Assembly: GCA_019413955.1 (NCBI GenBank)
Contig: DXMX01000048.1
Location: 8,953 to 14,023 of the forward strand
DNA length: 5,071 bases
Direction: 5' to 3'
Source of the DNA: Collinsella sp.
GTDB taxonomy: Bacteria; Actinomycetota; Coriobacteriia; Coriobacteriales; Coriobacteriaceae
Shown here: positions 1 through 4,589 of the stretch, in pieces
Position numbering within the stretch: position 1 is the first letter of the stretch
Layout of the letters: every line of letters begins with the position of its first letter
Translations under genes and position numbers: made by a program
Notes under the pieces: generated by a model
Told to the model about the DNA's origin: nothing
Database searches by the model: none
The model's input: only the letters and a program-made list of their open reading frames with translations

Positions 1-208
1 GCTTGACAGCGAGAGCGCAGCCGAGGGTGTAGGCCCACTCGGCGTTCTGGAAGGCAATGGACTGGGTGTTGTTGACGATCTCACGCGGGTTGAAGCCCTT
101 GTCGGTGCAGATCTGCAGAGCTTCCTCGAGGGAGGCGATGCCGTTGTCGGCGAGGCACTTGTTGATCTTGTCAGCGCGGCGCTCGTAACCTTCGAACGTA
201 ACAGTCAT
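1..208 (-). CDS. GGGtGRT-family protein, N-terminal part (runs off the left edge)
   Basis: I translated the minus strand from the ATG at 206-208 and obtained 69 residues with no stop. It begins MTVTFEGYERRADKINK and continues with NGIASLEEALQIC and a NAEWAYTLGCALAVK segment. This matches the N-terminal end of the family named GGGtGRT, whose members are usually a little over 300 residues; the naming glycine motif would lie outside the window. The start is supported by a purine-rich Shine-Dalgarno stretch (GGGAGGG) about 8 nt upstream. The gene starts 18 nt after the stop of the IscU/NifU-like gene on the same strand, so the two are almost certainly co-transcribed. This pairing is, to my knowledge, common in anaerobic gut bacteria. 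The biochemical function is not established; a role in Fe-S or metal handling is inference from the partner alone. No signal peptide or membrane segment is visible in this part. Confidence 0.8.
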   Translation of the reverse strand, partial: MTVTFEGYERRADKINKCLADNGIASLEEALQICTDKGFNPREIVNNTQSIAFQNAEWAYTLGCALAVK

Positions 209-226
209 AGTTATTTCCCTCCCTTT

Positions 227-961
227 CTACTCGTGAACCGGGAACACGCTGGCGACGGAGTGAGTCTCCTCGTCGGTGCGCGGGTCGATGTACTTGGCAG
301 CGTTCTCCCACTGACCATAGTGGCCCATAGCGCCAGCGATGGCCTCCTCGGGGGTCTTGCCGGCCTTGACGGCGTCGGTGAACTTGCCGAGGTTCAGGAA
401 CTCGAATGCGATGATCTCGTTCTTGTCGTTGAGAGCCATGCGGGTGACGTAGCCCTGAGCGAGCTCGAGGTAACGAGCGCCCTTGGCCTTGGTGCCGAAC
501 ATGGTGCCGACCTGAGAGCGAAGGCCCTTGCCGAGGTCGTCGAGGGAGGCGCCCACGGGCAGGCCGCCCTCGGAGAACGCGGTCTGGCTGCGGCCGTAAA
601 CGATCTGCAGGAAGATCTCGCGCATAGCAACGTTGATGGCGTCGCAGACGAGGTCGGTGTTGAGGGCCTCGAGGATGGTCTTACCGGGAAGGATCTCGGA
701 AGCCATGGCGGCAGAGTGGGTCATGCCCGAGCAGCCGATGGTCTCAACGAGGGCCTCCTCGATGATGCCGTCCTTGACGTTCAGCGTGAGCTTGCAGGCG
801 CCCTGCTGAGGTGCGCACCAACCCACACCGTGCGTAAGACCGGAGATGTCGGAAATCTCCTTAGCCTGGACCCACTTGCCCTCCTCGGGGATGGGTGCGG
901 GGCCGTGGTATGCACCCTTGGCAACGGGGCACATGTTCTCCACTTCCTGTGAGTACTGCAT
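227..961 (-). CDS. IscU/NifU-like iron-sulfur cluster assembly scaffold protein, 244 aa
   Basis: The protein has an IscU/NifU N-terminal-type fold signature, with cysteines at C11, C49, C56, C77 and C106. The core VETIGCSGMTHSAAMASEIL (about 72-91) corresponds to the G-C-[GS]-x-[AT]-x-[AS] segment holding a cluster-ligand cysteine in IscU, and LVCDAINVAMREIFLQIVYG follows. At 244 residues it is much longer than classic IscU (about 128); residues from about 125 on (GLRSQVGTMFGTKAKGARYLE and a C-terminal YIDPR) belong to a distinct subfamily. The reading frame is open upstream to 1126, but I chose the ATG at 959-961 because GAGAGGAGAGG sits just before it, and the upstream residues (RRVARQSPATAPRR) look non-coding. 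Likely cytosolic. It leads a unit with the GGGtGRT gene. It is clearly distinct from the SufU encoded in the same window, so the cell has at least two U-type proteins. That it holds a cluster is inference from the cysteines. Confidence 0.88.
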   Translation of the reverse strand: MQYSQEVENMCPVAKGAYHGPAPIPEEGKWVQAKEISDISGLTHGVGWCAPQQGACKLTLNVKDGIIEEALVETIGCSGMTHSAAMASEILPGKTILEALNTDLVCDAINVAMREIFLQIVYGRSQTAFSEGGLPVGASLDDLGKGLRSQVGTMFGTKAKGARYLELAQGYVTRMALNDKNEIIAFEFLNLGKFTDAVKAGKTPEEAIAGAMGHYGQWENAAKYIDPRTDEETHSVASVFPVHE

Positions 962-965
962 GCCT

Positions 966-973
966 CTCCTCTC
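966..973 (-). promoter_or_regulatory. Ribosome binding site fixing the start of the IscU/NifU-like gene
   Basis: On the minus strand GAGAGGAG lies just before the ATG at 959-961, within the purine run GAGAGGAGAGG. No other in-frame start up to 1126 has a comparable purine run. This supports a 244-residue rather than a 299-residue protein. Confidence 0.75.
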
Positions 974-1054
974 TATCGTGTTGGCGTCCCGTCTGGGGGC
1001 CGTGGCTGGCGATTGCCGGGCGACCCTTCGAAAGGGACATGACATGCAGCCCCT

Positions 1055-1060
1055 ATAATA
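1055..1060 (-). promoter_or_regulatory. Possible -10 box for the IscU/NifU-like and GGGtGRT unit
   Basis: On the minus strand this reads TATTAT, about 95 nt upstream of the start codon. At 16-18 bp spacing I see no good -35 (the best is CGAATA), so an activator or a different sigma factor may be involved, or the site is not real. The same AT patch reads TATAAT on the plus strand at 1054-1059, also without a -35. A promoter is expected in this stretch because the gene is the first of its unit. Confidence 0.35.
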
Positions 1061-1120
1061 CCGCGAAATGCACGGAATATTCGGCGAACGGCTCAGGTTT
1101 CGTAGCGAGATGCGCGGAAC

Positions 1121-1132
1121 TTTCAATTGAAA
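1121..1132. repeat. Perfect 12-bp palindrome, possible operator
   Basis: TTTCAATTGAAA is its own reverse complement. It lies between the divergent IscU/NifU-like and RAYT genes, about 60 bp upstream of the possible minus-strand -10. Perfect short palindromes in such places are often sites for dimeric repressors. No regulator can be named from this sequence alone. Confidence 0.4.
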
Positions 1133-1188
1133 CGGTTTAACTCTATATTCTGTGGTCGTGCACTTCCGTAGAGGGGGTCCGTCTTGGG

Positions 1189-1222
1189 CAAGCTTTTGGT
1201 CAGCTTTTGTAAGCGTTGCAGG
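1189..1222. repeat. Left copy of an inverted repeat flanking the RAYT gene
   Basis: CAAGCTTTTG at 1189-1198 is the exact reverse complement of CAAAAGCTTG at 2228-2237, on the other side of the RAYT gene. A second local copy, AGCTTTTG (1202-1209), continues as TAAGCGTTGCAGG, which resembles the reverse complement of the right flank (AGCTTTTG, AACGC, then GGTTGCGG). This could be a degenerate element end, but a 10-bp match in a few hundred bases on each side can also arise by chance. Confidence 0.3.
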
Positions 1223-1302
1223 GGCTGACCTGTTGCAACGGTGCCGTTCGCCGCCTGTTTACTGCCTTTGGCCGCGCGAGCGAATTGTTTTGCGTGAATG
1301 TT

Positions 1303-1331
1303 TTGATGGCACGCTTCAATCGTGCTGTATT
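1303..1331 (+). promoter_or_regulatory. Possible sigma70-type promoter of the RAYT gene
   Basis: TTGATG (1303-1308) and TGTATT (1326-1331) are separated by 17 bp; each matches the consensus at 4 of 6 positions. Transcription would start near 1338, leaving a short leader before the ATG at 1365. An inverted repeat, GCACG and CGTGC (1309-1313 and 1321-1325), lies in the spacer between the two boxes, which is a plausible place for a repressor. Confidence 0.3.
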
Positions 1332-1352
1332 GGATGGCAAGCAGATCCCGGC

Positions 1353-1360
1353 GAAGGGAG
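1353..1360 (+). promoter_or_regulatory. Ribosome binding site fixing the RAYT start
   Basis: GAAGGGAG lies 4 nt before the ATG at 1365-1367. The frame is open upstream to 1152, but the earlier GTG and other starts lack such a site, and homology to the Y1 transposase domain begins right after this ATG. Confidence 0.7.
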
Positions 1361-1364
1361 CGCC

Positions 1365-2177
1365 ATGCAGCGCGTTTGGAGAACGGTTACCGGCTTTTAC
1401 CATGTCTGTGCCCGCGGTACGGGCAAGCAGCTCATCTTTGAGGGCGATGAAGACCGGTGGGAGTTCTTGGAGCTGATGCGTGAGTGCTGCCGCAAGGCGG
1501 GCGTGACGGTTATCGCCTGGTGCCTTATGGGCAATCACGTGCGTCTGGTGCTTGCAGATTACGAGGACGCGATGAGCGCGGCGATGCACCGGCTGCTTTT
1601 GACGTACGCGCGGCGGTTCAATAAACGCACGGGGCGCACAGGGCATCTGTTCCAGAACCGTTTTGACCGGCGCTCGCTCGATACCGACTGGCAGGTGATG
1701 GAGGCTATTCGCTCCGTTCACGCCGATCCGCAGGAGGCGGGCATCAGTCTCATTGAGCGTTATCCCTGGAGCAGCTTTCCGGAGCATTTGTGCGCTTACG
1801 ACGGTGACGCGGCCGATGTCGCGAGGGGATTTTCTGATCCTTCTTGCGTGCTTGAGCTTTTTGGTTCTGCCGAGGGCTTTATTGCCTATTCGCTTTCGAC
1901 GCCCGACGGCGGCGAACCGGCGCTGCGCGATATGAAAGAGACAGAGTGGGAACGCCACGCCTTTGCCGACAAGATGGCGAAGAGCCTCGGGGTTCCGCTC
2001 AATGTGGTTAAAACTGCACCGCCGGCGCAGCGCGATACCGTTATTGTTGGATTGAGCAATGCCGGCTTTACGGTGCGCCAGATTGAGCGGTATACCGGGA
2101 TTGGCAAAAGTACCGTCTCTCGTATCGTGCGCGCCCGCGCGCGAACGGCGATGCGGGCTGGCGGAAACGTGATGTAA
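1365..2177 (+). CDS. REP-associated tyrosine transposase-like protein (Y1/IS200-like domain) with altered HUH motif
   Basis: The 270-residue protein begins with a Y1_Tnp-type domain: TGFYHVCARGTGKQLIF (9-25), then WCLMGNHVRLVL (52-63), then LLTYARRFNKRTGRTGHLFQNRF (78-100) and YPWSSF (133-138). In active Y1 enzymes the metal-binding motif is H-x-H, usually NHVHL or NHFHL; here it is H58-V-R60 (codon CGT at 1542-1544), so the second histidine is missing. The likely nucleophile, Y81, is kept. The common NP in the segment before YPWSS is DP here. The C-terminal part (about 221-257: RDTVIVGL, FTVRQIERYTGIGKSTVSRI) looks like a helix-turn-helix, usual in the longer RAYT proteins. RAYTs are single-copy, cut single-stranded DNA at REP-type palindromes, and lack the TnpB partner of IS605; no tnpB is present here. 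Codon use is richer in T-ending codons than in the suf genes. With the lost histidine, strand cleavage may be impaired, and a DNA-binding role is possible (inference). Confidence 0.85.
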   Translation: MQRVWRTVTGFYHVCARGTGKQLIFEGDEDRWEFLELMRECCRKAGVTVIAWCLMGNHVRLVLADYEDAMSAAMHRLLLTYARRFNKRTGRTGHLFQNRFDRRSLDTDWQVMEAIRSVHADPQEAGISLIERYPWSSFPEHLCAYDGDAADVARGFSDPSCVLELFGSAEGFIAYSLSTPDGGEPALRDMKETEWERHAFADKMAKSLGVPLNVVKTAPPAQRDTVIVGLSNAGFTVRQIERYTGIGKSTVSRIVRARARTAMRAGGNVM

Positions 2178-2215
2178 GGTCGCCTGTTCACCGCAGTTGG
2201 GGTCGTCCATACGCC

Positions 2216-2237
2216 GCAACCAGCGTTCAAAAGCTTG
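2216..2237. repeat. Right copy of the inverted repeat flanking the RAYT gene
   Basis: CAAAAGCTTG at 2228-2237 is the exact reverse complement of 1189-1198, and the preceding bases (CCGCAACCAGCGTT) resemble the reverse complement of 1210-1222 with gaps. It lies about 50 bp after the RAYT stop codon. See the left copy for limits. Confidence 0.3.
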
Positions 2238-2342
2238 GTACGGTAACTGCACTTCTTAATATGCATAGAACAATCGTCATCTTGCATAAAATAACAGCTC
2301 AGTCCGGGTTTGCCCGTGCCTACCCCCGTCTGCGCCGTGCAA

Positions 2343-2383
2343 AAAACGGAGTTTTCAGCATCGTGGTGCTGTCGGCACTGCCG
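2343..2383. repeat. Cluster of three small hairpins
   Basis: Three adjacent inverted repeats occur: AAAAC-GGA-GTTTT (2343-2355), AGCAT-CGTG-GTGCT (2357-2370, one G-T pair) and CGGC-ACT-GCCG (2373-2383). The GGAG at 2348-2351 precedes the second and third palindromes. Some REP sequences begin with a GGAG or GTAG tetranucleotide before an imperfect palindrome, so this could be a REP-like unit. The resemblance is loose. Confidence 0.35.
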
Positions 2384-2586
2384 CAATCTTGCAACATACG
2401 GGTCCCGAAGCTATTTATGCCTTCCGATCCGCCTCCGAAGCGCATGTATGTGATCCCTGAGACCGCGATGCTTGTTCTAAAACACAATATATATGCGCCT
2501 GGAGACGTTGATTAACGCTTTCGATGCGTATACATACAGCTTGGCGTGCTGAATACTCGCAAAAATGCACGTCGCACCCTATGGGA

Positions 2587-2734
2587 CCCGTCTGCGGCAG
2601 GCGCGAAGCGAGTCGGAGCTTCGCAGAACGGGGCTTGGCGCATTGCTTGGCGGGCCCGGGGCCCTGCCGCAGGCCTTTGGTGCTGTGGAAAACGCCCGTG
2701 TTCGCGTCTGGCCGTGTGGTAAATGACAGACGGG
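2587..2734. repeat. GC-rich nested palindromic element, possible REP/MITE-like repeat or structured RNA
   Basis: The inner element is closed by a perfect 10-bp stem, CTGCGGCAGG (2592-2601) with CCTGCCGCAG (2663-2672). Inside it are a 7-bp hairpin, GCGAAGC (2603-2609) with GCTTCGC (2618-2624), and a 5-bp hairpin, GGGCC with GGCCC (2652-2656 and 2660-2664), which competes with the outer stem. An alternative wider pairing is CCCGTCTG (2587-2594) with CAGACGGG (2727-2734). GCTTGGCG occurs twice inside (2633, 2645) and once just outside (2539). No known structured RNA family was recognised. Its place next to a RAYT gene fits a REP-like target, but this is inference. Confidence 0.5.
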
Positions 2735-2774
2735 GCGCCGGGCGCGCTGATTTTGTGTGTTCGTGCTCATTAGG

Positions 2775-2804
2775 AAAAACAGAGCCGCCCGTATCGGGCG
2801 GCTC
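2775..2804 (-). terminator. Rho-independent terminator of the suf operon
   Basis: A perfect 10-bp stem (2782-2791 with 2795-2804, sequence GAGCCGCCCG and its complement) with a 3-nt loop is followed on the minus strand by TGTTTTTCC (2781-2773). It begins about 32 nt after the sufU stop codon. The plus-strand side lacks a T run, so it acts for the suf transcript rather than for the RAYT gene. Confidence 0.88.
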
Positions 2805-2836
2805 GGCAATCAAAAACCTTGGATTCGGAGCATACG

Positions 2837-3271
2837 CTACTGGTTAGCTTGCCCCTCGAGCATGCCGTCGAGGGTGCGCCAGGCGAGCTCGGCGCATTTG
2901 ACGCGGGCGGGCATGTGCGAGATGTCCTGGAGCTGGGCGGCTTCGTCCAGGTCTTCCAGGTCCTCCTCGGAGAGCTTCTCGCCGCGGATCATGGCGAGGA
3001 AGAGCTCTGCCAGGCGGCGAGCTTCCTCGACGGTCTCGCCGGTGATGAGATCGGCCATGATGTCGGCACTGGCCTGGCTGATGGCGCAGCCGTGGCCGGT
3101 AAAGGAGGCCTCCTCAATCACGTTGTTCTCGACACGCAGCTGCAGAGTGAGCTCGTCTCCGCAGCTGGGGTTGATGCCGTCGTGCTCGTGCGTGGGAGCA
3201 TCCATCTCGTACTTGTAGTCGGGGTGCGAGTTGTGCTCCATAAATGTGGTGGAGGTGTACAGATTACCCAT
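2837..3271 (-). CDS. sufU: SufU, zinc-dependent sulfurtransferase of the SUF iron-sulfur system
   Basis: SufU accepts persulfide sulfur from SufS and passes it on for cluster assembly on SufBCD in the cytosol. The 144-residue protein has the family's usual length. The zinc ligands are all present: C37 and D39 in NPSCGDEL, C62 in GHGCAISQASAD, and C126 in ARVKCAELAW. The 22-residue insert relative to IscU that marks SufU (RRLAELFLAMIRGEKL onward, about 85-115) is also there, which argues against an IscU scaffold. The frame is open to 3403, but the ATG at 3269-3271 is the start because MGNLYTSTTFMEHNSHPDYK aligns with the family's N-terminus (NLYRQVIMDHYKNPRN in Bacillus type), and GGAG lies about 8 nt upstream inside sufS. 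It overlaps the sufS stop by 8 nt, so translation is probably coupled. It is the last gene before the terminator. Confidence 0.95.
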   Translation of the reverse strand: MGNLYTSTTFMEHNSHPDYKYEMDAPTHEHDGINPSCGDELTLQLRVENNVIEEASFTGHGCAISQASADIMADLITGETVEEARRLAELFLAMIRGEKLSEEDLEDLDEAAQLQDISHMPARVKCAELAWRTLDGMLEGQANQ

Positions 3272-4589
3272 TGAACGTGCTCCAAACGTGATGCAGGCCG
3301 GCGATGAACTTGTCAATGTCGGCCTTGTCGTTGTAGAAGGCCACGCTGGCGCGGCAGCAGGCAAGGTTCTCGACGCCCAGCCAGGTGAGCAGCGGCTGTG
3401 CACAGTGGTGACCGGCGCGGATGCAGACGCCGTCCATGTCCATGATGCTCGCGACGTCGTGCGGGTGGATGCCGCGGACGTTAAAGCTCACAACGCCGTG
3501 GTGGTTGTCCCAATAGATGGAGCCGATGATCTGGACAAAGTCGAGCTGCATGAGCTCGCCCATCAGGTAGTGGACGAGTGCCTGCTCGCGTGCCTGGATG
3601 TTCTCGTAACCCACCGTGTTGACCAGGTAGTCGAGTGCCGCACCCGTGGCGAAGATGCCGGCGGCGTCCTGTGTGCCGGCCTCGAATTTCTCGGGAACGG
3701 GCGCCCAGACGGCGTCCTGCTCGGTAACAGAGTCGATCATCTCGCCGCCGGTGAGCATGGGCGGCATGGCGTTGAGCAGGTCCATCTTGCCCCACAGCAC
3801 GCCGATGCCCATGGGGCCCATAGCCTTGTGTGCGCTAAAGGCAAAGAAGTCGGCGCCCAGGTCGGCCACATCGACCGGCATGTGCGGCAGCGACTGCGCA
3901 CCGTCGACGACCAGGTAGCCGCCATACTTGTGCACGAGCTTGCCGAGGTTCTTGACTGGGTTCTCGACTCCCAACACGTTGGAGACCTGACCCACGGCCA
4001 GAATCTTGGTCTTGGGACCAACCTTGGCAAGAACCTCCTCGGTGGTGAGCTGACCGGTCTTGGTGGGGTAGAGGTAGACGAGCTTGGCGCCGGTCTCGCG
4101 GCAGACCTGCTGCCACGGAATCAGGTTGGAGTGGTGCTCCATGATGGTGATGACGACCTCGTCGCCCGGCTCGAGGACTGTGGGTGCAAAGCTCTTGGCG
4201 ACCAGGTTGAGCGACTCGCTCGTGTTGCGGGTGAAGACGACCTCGTTGGCCTGGGCAGCGCCGATGAGGTCGGCGATCTGCTGGCGCACCTTCGCGATAG
4301 CCTCAGTGGCCTCGACGGACAGCGAGTACAGGCCGCGCAGAGGGTTGGCGTTCATGCGCTGGTAGAAGTCGCGCTCGGCGTCGAGCACACAGGCAGGACG
4401 CTGCGCGGTGGCGGCACTATCGAGGAAGGCGATCTCGGGGTGCTGCTGGAACAGCGGGAACTGCGCCTTGTAGGGATTAGTCTCGATGTCGACGGTAGGC
4501 CAGCCGCGCGAGGCCTCGTCGCTGGCGTCGAGCTCCATAGGCTCCGGTGCGGTACAGGTGTCGCATTTAACGTGCTCGGTGTCGATCAT
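3264..4589 (-). CDS. sufS: SufS, group II cysteine desulfurase (PLP enzyme)
   Basis: It removes sulfur from L-cysteine to give alanine and an enzyme persulfide that SufU takes up. The fold-type I aminotransferase class V signatures are complete: EHHSNLIPW (151-159), VVDGAQS (227-233) with cofactor-contacting D229 and Q232, PLP lysine K255 in FSAHKAMGPMGIGVLWG, catalytic C396 in RAGHHCAQPLL, and RASVAFYN (413-420). The short RAGHHC loop marks group II rather than IscS/NifS. At 441 residues it is about 35 longer than typical SufS; the extra part is an N-terminal stretch before PYKAQFPLF with a CxxC pair (C9, C12). CC at 410-411 precedes RAS where the family usually has other residues. The ATG at 4587-4589 overlaps the sufD stop as ATGA, with AGAGGAG just upstream, so the start is firm and coupling to sufD is likely. 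Confidence 0.96.
   Translation of the reverse strand: MIDTEHVKCDTCTAPEPMELDASDEASRGWPTVDIETNPYKAQFPLFQQHPEIAFLDSAATAQRPACVLDAERDFYQRMNANPLRGLYSLSVEATEAIAKVRQQIADLIGAAQANEVVFTRNTSESLNLVAKSFAPTVLEPGDEVVITIMEHHSNLIPWQQVCRETGAKLVYLYPTKTGQLTTEEVLAKVGPKTKILAVGQVSNVLGVENPVKNLGKLVHKYGGYLVVDGAQSLPHMPVDVADLGADFFAFSAHKAMGPMGIGVLWGKMDLLNAMPPMLTGGEMIDSVTEQDAVWAPVPEKFEAGTQDAAGIFATGAALDYLVNTVGYENIQAREQALVHYLMGELMQLDFVQIIGSIYWDNHHGVVSFNVRGIHPHDVASIMDMDGVCIRAGHHCAQPLLTWLGVENLACCRASVAFYNDKADIDKFIAGLHHVWSTFNG

Larger units (their letters stand above)
962..1364. other. Divergent intergenic region between the IscU/NifU-like gene and the RAYT gene
   Basis: About 400 bp with no convincing gene; the frames crossing it have atypical residues and no good ribosome binding site. 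Going rightward it holds a GC-rich leader of the minus-strand gene (about 962-1050) that can form helices, a possible minus-strand -10 box, a perfect palindrome at 1121-1132, an 8-mer repeated 11 bp apart (AGCTTTTG at 1191 and 1202), an inverted repeat CGTTGCA/TGCAACG (1214-1220 and 1234-1240), and a possible plus-strand promoter near 1303-1331. Confidence 0.6.
2178..2774. other. Intergenic region between convergent RAYT and suf units, no supported gene
   Basis: Nearly 600 bp. Open frames exist on both strands but none has a credible ribosome binding site plus recognisable protein. The left part (about 2240-2570) is richer in A and T; the right part (2580-2750) is very GC-rich and full of inverted repeats. 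A weak plus-strand promoter-like pair occurs at 2508-2513 (TTGATT) and 2531-2536 (TACATA), 17 bp apart, just before the palindromic element. A short GC-rich inverted repeat near 2736-2747 followed by TTTT (2751-2754) is a poor terminator candidate on the plus strand. No terminator directly after the RAYT stop was found. Confidence 0.6.

Noticed and set aside
962..1050. SAM-type or cobalamin riboswitch upstream of the IscU/NifU-like gene
   Set aside because: A GGCAA stretch and GC-rich helices are suggestive, but the conserved core and helix order of these families cannot be matched.
962..1126. N-terminal extension of the IscU/NifU-like protein to 299 residues
   Set aside because: The upstream residues are arginine- and cysteine-rich without family similarity, and a strong ribosome binding site fixes the start at 961.
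1200..2252. Minus-strand open frame of 350 codons opposite the RAYT gene
   Set aside because: Antisense shadow; the plus-strand frame has a clear Y1 transposase domain and ribosome binding site.
2261..2515. Possible 84-residue plus-strand gene
   Set aside because: No ribosome binding site, no recognisable family, and it runs across the hairpin cluster at 2343-2383.
2587..2757. Known housekeeping RNA (RNase P, SRP, tmRNA or 6S RNA)
   Set aside because: None of the conserved sequence blocks of these RNAs could be found on either strand.
2415..2813. Possible 132-residue minus-strand gene downstream of sufU
   Set aside because: It would start inside the suf terminator region and is translated from the palindromic element; the residues look like read-through of repeat DNA.
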